DNA of 64,000 nt from Vibrio fortis (GTDB lineage Bacteria; Pseudomonadota; Gammaproteobacteria; Enterobacterales; Vibrionaceae), in assembly GCF_024347475.1 (NCBI RefSeq), contig NZ_AP025488.1:930001-994000 (forward strand). Reading direction: 5' to 3'. Below the pieces are notes generated by a model. That model was not told the origin of the DNA and ran no database searches. It saw nothing but the letters and a program-made list of their open reading frames with translations. A program made the translations under genes and the position numbers. This document shows, one piece after another, positions 52,371 to 61,774 of this stretch (position 1 is its first letter; every line of letters begins with the position of its first letter).

Positions 52371-52414
52371 CAATAATCGCCGTTAAGCTACATTCGAACG
52401 ATTGGGAATTTCTT

Positions 52415-54145
52415 TTGCTTATTAAACCCGTTTCATCACTTACCAGTACTATTGCTAAGTCGCTGCTTTTCATCTTACTTTTGTCGGTAGCGACAACAGG
52501 GTTCGCGATCTTCACTTTAGCATCGAGCCTCAATGATGCTGAGGCAGTCAATGTAGCGGGTTCTATGCGAATGCAGAGCTACCGTTTGGCTCACGATATT
52601 CAAGTACAATCAATCGACTACGACGAGCATATACGAGAGTTCGAAGCATCTCTGTACTCTGAGTCGATGGCGGCCTTAGTCGGTTGGGAAGTTCCGACGC
52701 ACATCACAGAAGACTACTATTTGATCATTGGTCGATGGCATGAATTGAAACAGGTACTGAATAGCTCAGACAGACAGCACTACTTAGTATTGGTCGAAAA
52801 CTTCGTTTCTGAAATTGATGGATTCGTATTTAAGCTTCAAGAATTTTCTGAAAACAAGCTCATCAAATTGGCGTGGGCTGGTGGTATCGGACTGGGTGGG
52901 ATTCTAGTCATATCTCTTTTTGTTGTTCATTTTGTCCGTAAACAAGTTGTTAAACCACTGCATGCCTTGGTGGCTGCGAGCCATAGAATCAAAAACAGCG
53001 ACTTTGAAGTTCACTTGGAAGTCACAAATAACAATGAGCTTGGGATCTTAACTAAGACCTTCAACTCGATGACTCGAGATCTGGGCGCACTTTATCGAAA
53101 CCTAGAAGATGTCGTAGATGCGAAAACGAAAGAGTTGCAAAGCGCTAACCAATCACTGCAAGCGCTCTATAACTCATCTCAAGAATTGCGTGTGACTCGG
53201 GTCTCGCCAGAAAACTTTAGAGCTATTCTTCAACATCTAGTGAGCTTGGAAGATATTGAGTCATTGAGGTTAGAGATCTTAGATACGTCAGGGCGCTCAT
53301 TTGTACTCGATGAAGGGTATGACGAGAATTCGCATTACGAAAAGTTCGAAATGAAGCTTGATGACAGTGAAATCACGTTAGGTTATTTGTATTGTTGCTA
53401 TCACCATGGGCATTCAACAAAAGCGCTAATTGATAACTTTATTCGCCTACTTTCTCGTGCGGTATACTATAACATTGCACAGAAACAGGCAGAGCAACTG
53501 ATTATTATGGAAGAACGTGCGACGATTGCACGTGAACTTCATGACTCGCTAGCTCAGTCACTGTCTTATTTGAAAATTCAAGTTACTCTTTTAAAGCGAG
53601 TAATAGGCAAACTCCCAGAACATAAACACAGAGAGCAGTCAGAACAGATTGCGCTAGAGCTGGGGAATGGGCTTGCAGAAGCTTATACTCAATTGAGAGA
53701 GTTGTTGACGACCTTTAGGTTATCAATCAAAGAGGGTAATTTCGGAGATGCTTTGAGCACCATGCTTGAGCAACTCAGTGAAAGAACAGATGGCACGATT
53801 AATCTAACCAATAATCTGTCGTCGATTGAACTTGATGCGCATAGCCAAGTTCATTTGCTTCAATTGATCCGAGAAGCAACCGTAAATGCAATAAAGCACG
53901 CCAATGCCGATTTAATCGATGTATGTTGTAACGATGAAAATGGCGAAGTATTAGTCGTGATAAAGGATAACGGAGATGGTTTTGACCATAGTGCCTCTAA
54001 GGTGAATCACTATGGCATGAGTATAATGCAGGAGCGCGCGGCAAGGCTGAATGGCGAATTAACGATTGAAACAGCGAAAGGTAAGGGCTGTACAGTCATT
54101 CTAAAGTATAAAAGTTTGAAGGAAGTTAATCTTGACGATTTGTAA
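52415..54145 (+). CDS. narQ: NarQ-type nitrate/nitrite sensor kinase
   Basis: A 576-residue membrane kinase. The start TTG at 52415 (MLIKPVSSLTSTIAKS) aligns with the E. coli NarQ N-terminus and has GGGA seven bases upstream; the frame is open from 52367. The nitrate-binding P-box reads NVAGSMRMQSYRLA, between two helices. HAMP, a signalling helix and a GAF-like linker follow. The HisKA_3 site is RELHDSLAQSLSYLKIQ and the ATPase shows REATVNAIKHANA. It would respond to nitrate and phosphorylate NarP, whose gene overlaps its end. Confidence 0.92.
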   Translation: MLIKPVSSLTSTIAKSLLFILLLSVATTGFAIFTLASSLNDAEAVNVAGSMRMQSYRLAHDIQVQSIDYDEHIREFEASLYSESMAALVGWEVPTHITEDYYLIIGRWHELKQVLNSSDRQHYLVLVENFVSEIDGFVFKLQEFSENKLIKLAWAGGIGLGGILVISLFVVHFVRKQVVKPLHALVAASHRIKNSDFEVHLEVTNNNELGILTKTFNSMTRDLGALYRNLEDVVDAKTKELQSANQSLQALYNSSQELRVTRVSPENFRAILQHLVSLEDIESLRLEILDTSGRSFVLDEGYDENSHYEKFEMKLDDSEITLGYLYCCYHHGHSTKALIDNFIRLLSRAVYYNIAQKQAEQLIIMEERATIARELHDSLAQSLSYLKIQVTLLKRVIGKLPEHKHREQSEQIALELGNGLAEAYTQLRELLTTFRLSIKEGNFGDALSTMLEQLSERTDGTINLTNNLSSIELDAHSQVHLLQLIREATVNAIKHANADLIDVCCNDENGEVLVVIKDNGDGFDHSASKVNHYGMSIMQERAARLNGELTIETAKGKGCTVILKYKSLKEVNLDDL

Positions 54146-54764
54146 AGTAATGTTGGTCGATGACCACCCGTTGATGCGCCGTGGTATCAGCCAGCTACTC
54201 AGCTTTGAAGATGAGTTTGAAGTAGTCGGAGAAGCAAGCAACGGCACTGATGCAGTCGCAATGGCTCATGAACAAGATCCTGATCTAATCCTATTGGATC
54301 TTAATATGAAGGGTATGTCTGGTTTAGATACTCTTAAAGCACTGCGTACAGATGGTTCAAGTGCAAATATTGTGATTCTAACAGTGTCCGATAGCCCTGC
54401 CGATATTGAAGCAATCGTAAAAGCGGGTGCTGACGGCTACCTTCTAAAAGATACTGAGCCAGATGAATTGATCGACCTGTTGAAAAAAGCGCACAGCGGT
54501 GATAAAGCTTACAGCAGCGTGGTGGCCAATTATTTAAGTGATGCAGCGAGTCGCGAAGACATTTTTGACCAGCTAACTGAGCGTGAAATGCAGATTCTTC
54601 AAGAGGTTGCAAAAGGGTACCGCAACAAGCAGATCGCAGATCATCTGTTTATTTCAGAATCGACCGTTAAGGTACATATGAAGAGCTTGCTTAAAAAGCT
54701 GCAAGTGGCTTCAAGAACAGCGGCAACGGTTCTTTACCTAGAACGCTACGGTGAGATGAAGTAA
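54132..54764 (+). CDS. narP: NarP-type response regulator
   Basis: A 210-residue regulator of the NarL/FixJ class. Receiver domain with VDDHP, phosphoacceptor Asp56 in LILLDLNMKG, and Lys in YLLKDTEP. C-terminal LuxR-type helix-turn-helix: LTEREMQILQEVAKGYRNKQIADHLFISESTVKVHMKSLLKKL. The TTG start at 54132 overlaps narQ by 14 bases, so the two are translationally coupled. Its likely target site is the 7-2-7 repeat before napF. Confidence 0.92.
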   Translation: MTICKVMLVDDHPLMRRGISQLLSFEDEFEVVGEASNGTDAVAMAHEQDPDLILLDLNMKGMSGLDTLKALRTDGSSANIVILTVSDSPADIEAIVKAGADGYLLKDTEPDELIDLLKKAHSGDKAYSSVVANYLSDAASREDIFDQLTEREMQILQEVAKGYRNKQIADHLFISESTVKVHMKSLLKKLQVASRTAATVLYLERYGEMK

Positions 54765-54795
54765 CGTTCACTTCTCTTTTGAGAGCGATAAATAC

Positions 54796-54829
54796 AAAAA
54801 CGCCAAACTCATTGAGTTTGGCGTTTTTT
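54796..54829. terminator. bidirectional terminator
   Basis: AAAAACGCCAAACTCA and TGAGTTTGGCGTTTTT with a two-base centre, between convergent narP and dcuC. Confidence 0.9.
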
Positions 54830-54858
54830 ATTTGGTGCTAACTAATGGGACACGCGAG

Positions 54859-56226
54859 TTATGCCGCCATTGGTACCAATACCAATGTACCGAAGATAAC
54901 AGTAATCAGGCCACAAATTACTGGTACTGAAGTACGTTTTACTACTTCAAATGGGCTAATTTTACCCATACCTGAGGTGGCTACAACTACGCCAGATACA
55001 GGAGAAATAGTACGACCTAGGTTAGATGCTTGAAGCATTGGAATGATTAGGAACGCAGGGTTTAGACCCATTTTCGCTGCTAATGAAGGTGCAAGCTCAA
55101 CGAATGCGTAGAAAGGAGCATTACCTGAACCTGTAGCGATTGCAGCTGCGACCGTTAGGCCTGTTAGGATAAGCATTAGAGCAATACCACCAGCGCCTGC
55201 TGCTTCTGCTAGACCAATCAGGTTGTCGATTGCACCAATAGACATTAGGCCTTGTGCAAATACACCTGCAGCAACCAATAGCATTACCACGCCTTTAAAC
55301 GCTTCTGCCATACCTTGGTAGCAAGAATCTAAATCTTCGAGGGTTTTTTCACCATCGAACTTCTTAACCACGTAATCAACCAATGCGCCCACAAAAATAG
55401 ATCCGACAACAATAGTGTAAATATCAAGTTGTAAGCCAGGGATTGTGCGGCCGTTGAATAGGAATACACCAATGATTGGCAAGAATGGTAGAGCTGCGTA
55501 GAAAGCTGGCGCATTTGCTTCGATTTCAGATACGTCGATCTTTTCCATTGGCGTGTTTTCTTTCTGGTCTAGGTATTTGTTCCAGAAGAAAGCAGCAGCG
55601 GCCATCACGATGATTGCACAGATAGAAACAGGTAGAACGGTTTGAACGGCGAATACGTCTAGAGCTAAGCCCGACTTTTCTGCAGCAATCACAACGTCAC
55701 CCGATGTTGGAGAAAGAATGATTGCAGCAGGAGAAGCACATACAGCGACAGCTGCAGGGCGAGAAATACCCATTGCCGTCATCATTGGGAATAGGGTAGC
55801 CATCAATAGTACACCTAGACCTGTCGCAGAACTTACCGCAAGAGACATGAGACACGCTACGATGTAGGCCGCAACAAGCAGTGCGTAAGGTGATTTGATA
55901 ACAGAAAGAGGTTTAGAGAACTGCTTAACAACGACATTGTTTGCGCCGATGTGAGTCATGTAAGAAGCGAAACCACATAGAAGCATGATCTGCATACCTA
56001 GACCGCCGCCACGGTACTGAAGCATGTATTTAACAAATTCAAGTGCATCGGTAACCATGTTACCTGTTGATGCTACTTTCGCAGGCAAAACCGTATGACC
56101 AATGAGACCTGTGATGAGAAGTAACGCGATACCAGCTGTAAGTAGTACGCCCGCTGCCTTATAGCCTTTAACAATGAAGTAGCCTACGGCAATAGTCACT
56201 ACCAATCCAATTAAGAGTTCTAACAT
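54859..56226 (-). CDS. dcuC: DcuC-type anaerobic C4-dicarboxylate transporter
   Basis: A 455-residue inner-membrane carrier of fumarate, succinate and related acids, used in anaerobic growth. About 12 hydrophobic segments; landmarks are the Gly-rich loop LQYRGGGLGMQIMLLCGFASYM, SPTSGDVVIAAEKSG and the late ATGSGNAPFYAFVELAPSLA. It belongs to the DcuC/YfcC ion-transporter group. ATG at 56226 is preferred, with GGAG seven bases upstream; a GTG extends the frame to 56238. Its place by nap and narQP fits anaerobic use. Confidence 0.85.
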   Translation of the reverse strand: MLELLIGLVVTIAVGYFIVKGYKAAGVLLTAGIALLLITGLIGHTVLPAKVASTGNMVTDALEFVKYMLQYRGGGLGMQIMLLCGFASYMTHIGANNVVVKQFSKPLSVIKSPYALLVAAYIVACLMSLAVSSATGLGVLLMATLFPMMTAMGISRPAAVAVCASPAAIILSPTSGDVVIAAEKSGLALDVFAVQTVLPVSICAIIVMAAAAFFWNKYLDQKENTPMEKIDVSEIEANAPAFYAALPFLPIIGVFLFNGRTIPGLQLDIYTIVVGSIFVGALVDYVVKKFDGEKTLEDLDSCYQGMAEAFKGVVMLLVAAGVFAQGLMSIGAIDNLIGLAEAAGAGGIALMLILTGLTVAAAIATGSGNAPFYAFVELAPSLAAKMGLNPAFLIIPMLQASNLGRTISPVSGVVVATSGMGKISPFEVVKRTSVPVICGLITVIFGTLVLVPMAA

Positions 56227-56605
56227 AGAAATCTCCACTAAGTTTTAAAAAATATAAGAAACTGTTTCAGAATATGTCACTGAATGTACAGAAAAGTGTT
56301 CTGTGGCACGAGGTCAAGTTGAAGTTCGCATGATCTAAAACAAATAATTTTTTTGATGTTAAATTCAGCAAATCATAGTGATTAAATAGTGTTGTTTAGA
56401 TGTTAATAAAAGAAATTAGTAACCAACTAGAACATCGGTCGGATCACCTTGTATTGAATTTGTTGCTCATAGGTTGGATTTGTAACTTGCGGGATGAGGA
56501 GTGTGATGCTTATGAGAGTTGTGGCTAGATGTGATGGCTAAATGAACAAAAAAGGGGCATAAGCCCCTAATTCGATTTATTTATTCGTACTTTGGTTTAA
56601 CAGCG
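56227..56605. promoter_or_regulatory. interval upstream of dcuC
   Basis: About 380 AT-rich bases. No gene, no convincing FNR or NarP site; only the terminator at 56547-56569 for the ToxS-like gene is clear. Confidence 0.45.
56547..56569 (-). terminator. terminator for the ToxR/ToxS-like pair
   Basis: AGGGGC and GCCCCT with a four-base loop, and a T-run on the minus-strand side. Confidence 0.75.
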
Positions 56606-57118
56606 TTACTCTTCTGGCTCCACCAGTTTAGGCACTTCATTTTCGTAGTGGGGAAGGTCTATACACGCAACCGATTTACACAGGTGCAGCATAGAATTAG
56701 GTGTGACTAACAAAATCTCATCTTTACCGATTGGAATATAAGGCATGAAGTCAGAAGACAAAACAGAGCCTTCACTGATCATCACTTTTTCATAGAAATC
56801 TAATTCACGATCAGGGACTATCTGTTGATGCTGCTCTTCATCCAGAGAAATATGTTTACCAGTAATGCTATAAGTGCCTGATGACGTAAAACCGACTTGT
56901 CTATCGGTAACATAAAGCAGGTCATAGCTATTATTTTGTTTAAATTCAATATTAATTGAAGAGGTATTATAGATAACGTCATTAGGAGGCATAATAACAT
57001 TAACTGGATTGGCTAAATAATGGCCTTCTAGCTTAGAGCTAGTGAATATTGTGGCAAGCCACCCAAGAGCAATACCTAATATCGCTACGAATACAATTAT
57101 CGCGTTATTTTTACTCAC
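56606..57118 (-). CDS. ToxS/VtrC-like periplasmic partner protein
   Basis: A 170-residue protein with one N-terminal helix (IIVFVAILGIALGWLATIF), and a periplasmic domain of about 140 residues rich in beta-strand patterns. Two cysteines (HLCKSVACIDLP) are close together near the end. I recognise no close sequence family, but the size, topology and gene order match ToxS/TcpH/VtrC partners of transmembrane regulators. The GTG start overlaps the regulator's stop by eight bases, so the two are coupled and probably bind each other in the periplasm. Confidence 0.6.
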   Translation of the reverse strand: MSKNNAIIVFVAILGIALGWLATIFTSSKLEGHYLANPVNVIMPPNDVIYNTSSINIEFKQNNSYDLLYVTDRQVGFTSSGTYSITGKHISLDEEQHQQIVPDRELDFYEKVMISEGSVLSSDFMPYIPIGKDEILLVTPNSMLHLCKSVACIDLPHYENEVPKLVEPEE

Positions 57119-57776
57119 ACTCTACTCCTGTAAACTCATTAGGAAAGCTAAGTGATTTACCTGTATGATCAATAATGATGTTTCTATCTTCATATTCGTA
57201 CATAGTAACGTTATAAAGTTCTTTATATTTAATATGGTCGCTTGTGATTCTGCAGGTTAGATAATGTGATGTAGTCACGAGTTTAGATACAGAAACTTTT
57301 TCAAAGTAGGTGAAGCCTAAATAGGATAGAACGGTGCTCATAATTAATACCAAGGTAATTGGGATTAACTTTATCGGAGTCATTTTAGGCTGTTCTTCAG
57401 GCATTTCTACTTGAGCAACCTCCGGGGTTTCATCCAGCTTTACTTCCACTTTCCCTTCAACGACTCGTCCTGAAAATCGGTAGCCTTTACCGCGTTCAGT
57501 AACAATTAACAGTCCTGCTTTATCTTCTAGTGCTTTTCGGCAAAGAGAGATGGTTTGCATCAAACTTCCATCTTCTACATAGATGCCTTTTGATTCCCAA
57601 ACTTGCTCAATGAGAGCTTGGCGAGTGATTACTTGGTTGGGGTTTTTGAAAAAAAACTTGAGTAGTTCAACCTCATTTGAACCTAAGGTGAAGGTTCGCC
57701 CCGTCTTAGGGTGGTGAATTTCGTACTCTTTTAGATCAACTTGTATTTCATCGTTGATAGTGAATTCAGCGGACAT
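57111..57776 (-). CDS. ToxR-like transmembrane winged-helix regulator
   Basis: A 221-residue one-component regulator. Residues about 8-103 form an OmpR-type winged helix without a receiver: RTFTLGSNEVELLKFFFKNPNQVITRQALIEQVWESKG then SLMQTISLCRKALEDK and ERGKGYRF. A linker leads to one membrane helix (IKLIPITLVLIMSTVLSYLGF) and a periplasmic tail of about 65 residues with two cysteines (YLTCRI and VECE), like the disulfide of ToxR. It belongs with ToxR, TcpP and VtrA. It is divergent from volA. Confidence 0.82.
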   Translation of the reverse strand: MSAEFTINDEIQVDLKEYEIHHPKTGRTFTLGSNEVELLKFFFKNPNQVITRQALIEQVWESKGIYVEDGSLMQTISLCRKALEDKAGLLIVTERGKGYRFSGRVVEGKVEVKLDETPEVAQVEMPEEQPKMTPIKLIPITLVLIMSTVLSYLGFTYFEKVSVSKLVTTSHYLTCRITSDHIKYKELYNVTMYEYEDRNIIIDHTGKSLSFPNEFTGVECE

Positions 57777-58230
57777 ACTCTATCTCATTTAATAAATGCC
57801 TTTACTGAAATATAACAAAAGACAGCACATTTATAAACAAACCTCATTTGACACTTCTAAATCTCCAAGTTACCGATAAATCGCAATATTTTGTGTGATT
57901 GATGTTCTCTGATAAACATTTTTGAGCCTGTTTGAGGTTGTTTAAGGTGCCTAAAAAGGAGGCGTGTTGGATCATTTGGATGTGAAGCTGATTTAGTGGG
58001 TGTGATTGAGTGTTCAAGGCTCTTACGTAGTTTCTTCGGCGTCGCAAGTTGAATGATGAATGTATTCCTATCGGTTACGGATGGATGTGCAAAAACACAG
58101 CTTTTTTCATATCACGATTCGATTCATCACTCATTGCTGACCACACATAGGAGAGCTGAACTCAGCTCAAAGTTAACCATGAACCGACGTTTCGGCACTG
58201 AGCACAAACATGCTTAAATGAGGAGATGCT
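57777..58230. promoter_or_regulatory. divergent interval, ToxR-like / volA
   Basis: About 450 bases without a credible gene. It has a perfect 7-bp palindrome at 58153-58168 near volA. It is the natural target for the adjacent regulator. Confidence 0.5.
58153..58168. promoter_or_regulatory. palindrome upstream of volA
   Basis: GAGCTGA-AC-TCAGCTC, perfect 7-bp arms, 62 bases before the volA start. It could be an operator, or a leader hairpin. Confidence 0.4.
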
Positions 58231-60420
58231 TTGTCTATATTTAAAAAATCACACCTTTGTGGATTAATCGCAATCGCACTAGTTGGATGTCAATCTGACG
58301 AAAGCACCACACAAGAACCCGTGTCTGTTTTTGTTCCTTACAATGTACAAGAGTTACCTAAGCCAAATGATGGTTATGGTTATGATAATGACGGCACAAT
58401 CTCAGGCAACGGTGAAAGAGGAGCCTTATTAGCTCTACACGGTGAAGAGTATTATCAAGATTACAACAATTCATACTCAGCTTTAGATGGGTGGGGTTTG
58501 TGTGCGGAACCTATTTTAATTCCTTTGCAGAGTATTAATTCTGATAAGCGATTCCCGTTAGATTCGAATAGCCTACAGGGTAACGTGGTATTAATGGATG
58601 ATTCTGGAAAAGAAATTAGTACCCAAATATCAGCAGATGGAAGCAATATTAAAATAGAGTGTGAAGCAAGCTTAAAACCTAGCCAATTATATTATGTTGT
58701 TGTTACGGATGCTGTGAAAACAGAATTTGGTGAGCCGCTTCAAGCCGACGACAGTTTTACAGATATTATTTATGGCCTGGCATCGAAAAAAGAAAATCAA
58801 GATCTTCAAGAGCAGATATTAAAAGCCATCACTCTATATAAAGAGACAGATAAAGGTACTGGCAACCCCGTGTATGCAGCACAATTTAAAACCCAAAGTG
58901 CATATACCACCCTTGATGCGATGCGAACTAACCATGTGTACGAGAATACGAGTTTTATTTCGCCAAAATTAACAGCATTTCAGGATAATGATGAGAAATA
59001 CGACCTCTATAAAAGTACTTTGAAGCTACCATTCTACTTGCCTTTCACGGAGTCTAGAGAAGTTGAATGTAGGCTAAGTGAGTTCGATCCTATTGAGTCT
59101 TGCCCTCCACTGTACGAATGGATGAAAACCGCGTCGGGTGGTTTTCCTACTGCAGCTGACCCACTACCAGAAGTAGTGGAAACTCAGTCAATCACGACTG
59201 ATATTTATACTCCAGCGAATTGGGATGGTGTTAGCCAATTACCAACGGTTGTGTTCATCCACGGTGTAACAGCGGATAAATCTGCTGCTTCCTTAATGGC
59301 GCGTGACTATACGGAGAAAGGTTACGCTGTAGTTGCTATCGACATGCCATATCACGGAGAACGTGTACGTTACGCAACTAGTATCGCTCCTAGTAATCAA
59401 GATGAGAATGAAATTAGTGCAAGAGCGAACAAGTCGTTCTTCATCAATATCGATTCGCCATTGGCATTGCGCTCTAACTTACAACAGTCAGTCTCAGATT
59501 TCTTAGGTTTGCGATATGCATTGAACGACGCGCCATGGGTCAAGAAAGACCAAATCCATTTAGTTGGGCACTCTTTAGGCGGGATCATGTCGGTGATGGT
59601 AAGTGAATTCAGTCAGGTTAGTGCAGACTTTCATGACAACTCAGACTTTTCCTTTAACACCGTTAACTTTGTTGTCCCAGGGCAAGGGTTAACCAACCTA
59701 GTTCTTTCCTCTCAGACTTTAGGCCCAGAGATGTCTGAAGCAGTGAAGAAGTCGCCGGACGTACAGCGCAGCATTGCTGAAACCGTGATTCCTGATGCAT
59801 GTACTTCAGAATCGACCAATCAAACTTGTATTGAAGCCTTGCGTGAGTTCGTTGCTGAGTCTGAAGAGAACGCGATTACAGTGAGCCAATTAGAAGACGA
59901 CATCTTCGATCTGATCGTCACTGATCTCAAACAAGGTGTGCAGATGACGATTGACAGTTCAGACCCTGCAAGCTTTACATCGAGACAAGTGAAATACCAA
60001 CAACCAACACTGTTGATAGAGGCTGTTGGTACATGTGGAGAAACGTGTGAAGTTAATAAAGATTATGTTCCAGATAGCGTCGTACCAAATTCTGCCCCTG
60101 ACAATATCCGCACAGGTTCTGACCCACTTATTGAAGCGTTAGGTCTGACTCTAATAACGGGAACGGAAGGTAATTCTGATAAAACCCGTGGAGTGATTCG
60201 TGCTACCACTGGTGGACATGGAACATACCTCTTCCCTTATGAAGGTACGATGGACGAATCAGGCTTACCAAGCTTACCGGGCCCCAAAGAGCTTACTTAT
60301 GTGTGGAGTGCAACTAAAACTCAACAAATCGCAGTGGCTTCAATGGTGATAACAGATGGCCATGCTATCGAAATCGACAAGGAAATTCACATCGAAACGG
60401 AGGTAGCGGACCATGAATAA
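58231..60420 (+). CDS. volA: VolA-like outer-surface lysophospholipase lipoprotein
   Basis: A 729-residue lipoprotein with lipobox LVGC and an alpha/beta hydrolase domain. The nucleophile elbow is GHSLGG (Ser near 448), with the oxyanion region VVFIHGVTADKSAASL upstream, and a later GGHGTYLF providing the likely His. VolA of V. cholerae splits lysophosphatidylcholine on the cell surface so the fatty acid can be used. The match rests on recalled family features and on the next gene being a FadL porin with which volA overlaps by eight bases. TTG start with GAGGAG five bases upstream. Confidence 0.82.
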   Translation: MSIFKKSHLCGLIAIALVGCQSDESTTQEPVSVFVPYNVQELPKPNDGYGYDNDGTISGNGERGALLALHGEEYYQDYNNSYSALDGWGLCAEPILIPLQSINSDKRFPLDSNSLQGNVVLMDDSGKEISTQISADGSNIKIECEASLKPSQLYYVVVTDAVKTEFGEPLQADDSFTDIIYGLASKKENQDLQEQILKAITLYKETDKGTGNPVYAAQFKTQSAYTTLDAMRTNHVYENTSFISPKLTAFQDNDEKYDLYKSTLKLPFYLPFTESREVECRLSEFDPIESCPPLYEWMKTASGGFPTAADPLPEVVETQSITTDIYTPANWDGVSQLPTVVFIHGVTADKSAASLMARDYTEKGYAVVAIDMPYHGERVRYATSIAPSNQDENEISARANKSFFINIDSPLALRSNLQQSVSDFLGLRYALNDAPWVKKDQIHLVGHSLGGIMSVMVSEFSQVSADFHDNSDFSFNTVNFVVPGQGLTNLVLSSQTLGPEMSEAVKKSPDVQRSIAETVIPDACTSESTNQTCIEALREFVAESEENAITVSQLEDDIFDLIVTDLKQGVQMTIDSSDPASFTSRQVKYQQPTLLIEAVGTCGETCEVNKDYVPDSVVPNSAPDNIRTGSDPLIEALGLTLITGTEGNSDKTRGVIRATTGGHGTYLFPYEGTMDESGLPSLPGPKELTYVWSATKTQQIAVASMVITDGHAIEIDKEIHIETEVADHE

Positions 60421-61603
60421 TCGAGTTCTGATTACCTCTACAGTTGCACTTTTGCCATGTCTTACACAGGCGGCGGGCTTTCAACTGAACGCACAATCTG
60501 CAACTGGCCTCGGTAGAGCTTTTGCTGGTGATGCTGTGATAGCGGACAGCGCGGCGGTGGTATCCAAAAACAGCGCAGCGATGGCATACATTGATGAGCC
60601 AATGCTATCGGTTGGCGCAGTCTATATCGACAGCGAGATTGACGTTTCTAATGTGAGCTACACGCCAATAGTTGGTGATACTGAAACGCTCGACGACCAG
60701 TCTCTCGGTCAAGGCACCTTGGTTCCTAACTTTCATTACGTACATCCACTTAGTAATAGCAAGTTCACCCTTGGCGCGACAGTGCATTCCAATTTCGGTA
60801 CAGACGTTGAATTTGATGATTCATTTTCTGCAAGTGAGTTTGGAGGAAAAACCACACTTTCAAGTGTCAACCTAGGCTTGGCAGTGGCTTATGAGTTATC
60901 AGAAAAAATCAATATCGGTGGTGGTATCGATGTTATCTATGGCGAGGGTGAAATTTACCGTCAAGTATTACTCAACATAGATGGTAACGGAGTAGGTATT
61001 GGCGCCAACCTTGGTATGACATATCAGGTTAATGACAAACACCGATTTGGCTTTGCTTATCGCTATAGTCCAGATATCGAAGTTGACGGTACAGTCAACA
61101 AGCTTCAGACGTCGGCCGGAACTTTAAATGTACCACTGCCAGATACCATTGAATTTTCTGGATGGCACAAGCTCAACGAATCATGGGCGGCGCATTACAG
61201 TATTCAGTGGGTCAACTGGTCTGAATTTGATGCACTGGTTTCAACAGAGGAAGGTACGCTTAAGGAGTACCAATGGAAAGATGCAGGGCATGTTTCAGTC
61301 GGTGCGACTTACACCGCTTCGAGTAAGTTGACTCTTCGTACTGGCTATATGTATGACGCGTCACCAACAGACAACCTGACATCTTTGTCGATTCCTGACG
61401 TCAACCGTCACTGGTTGACCGTTGGAGGTAGCTACGCAATGACACAAAACAGCAGCATCGATCTTGGTGTCGGCATTGTGATGGGCGAGACAGATTACGT
61501 CGATGAGAGCTTAACGACGATACCTGGATCTCAGAGCAACATTACTGCGGACGTTAGCGCAGACGCACTGTTAGTTGGTATGCAATACCAGTATCGCTTT
61601 TAA
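60413..61603 (+). CDS. fadL: FadL-family outer-membrane fatty acid transporter
   Basis: A 396-residue outer-membrane barrel that takes up long-chain fatty acids. Signal peptide to about residue 21, then the FadL plug and hatch: GFQLNAQSATGLGRAFAGDAVIADSAAVVSKNSAAMAYID. The chain ends in YQYRF, the usual barrel-assembly signal with terminal Phe. Overlap with volA (8 bases) implies a coupled pair: VolA frees the acid, FadL imports it. The symbol is by family; Vibrio has several paralogues. Confidence 0.9.
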   Translation: MNNRVLITSTVALLPCLTQAAGFQLNAQSATGLGRAFAGDAVIADSAAVVSKNSAAMAYIDEPMLSVGAVYIDSEIDVSNVSYTPIVGDTETLDDQSLGQGTLVPNFHYVHPLSNSKFTLGATVHSNFGTDVEFDDSFSASEFGGKTTLSSVNLGLAVAYELSEKINIGGGIDVIYGEGEIYRQVLLNIDGNGVGIGANLGMTYQVNDKHRFGFAYRYSPDIEVDGTVNKLQTSAGTLNVPLPDTIEFSGWHKLNESWAAHYSIQWVNWSEFDALVSTEEGTLKEYQWKDAGHVSVGATYTASSKLTLRTGYMYDASPTDNLTSLSIPDVNRHWLTVGGSYAMTQNSSIDLGVGIVMGETDYVDESLTTIPGSQSNITADVSADALLVGMQYQYRF

Positions 61604-61646
61604 CCTATCGTTCAAAGAACAACGGTTTCGCACTTGAAATACAGTA

Positions 61647-61670
61647 GGGCTCAATCATGAAGTTGAGCCC
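61647..61670 (+). terminator. hairpin between fadL and the efflux genes
   Basis: GGGCTCAA and TTGAGCCC with an eight-base loop, but no T-tract follows. It may only be a partial stop. Confidence 0.45.
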
Positions 61671-61774
61671 ATTCTCCCAACAACTGGCTGTTATTAGCAT
61701 TGAATTCAATAGCAGGAAGCTTGTTCAGTTAAAGATAGCTAACAATTAGCGCTTTTAAAAATCGATGGCGCTCT

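Larger units (their letters stand above)
52163..52414. promoter_or_regulatory. nap/narQ divergent control region
   Basis: About 250 bases with no ordinary gene. It has a -10-like TACACT for napF at 52243-52248 (minus strand), a NarP-type site, an FNR-like site, and a five-codon frame with a good ribosome site just before narQ. Confidence 0.55.

Noticed and set aside
57844..58047. 67-codon minus-strand frame before volA
   Set aside because: Composition unlike neighbours, no start signal, and no recognisable motif.
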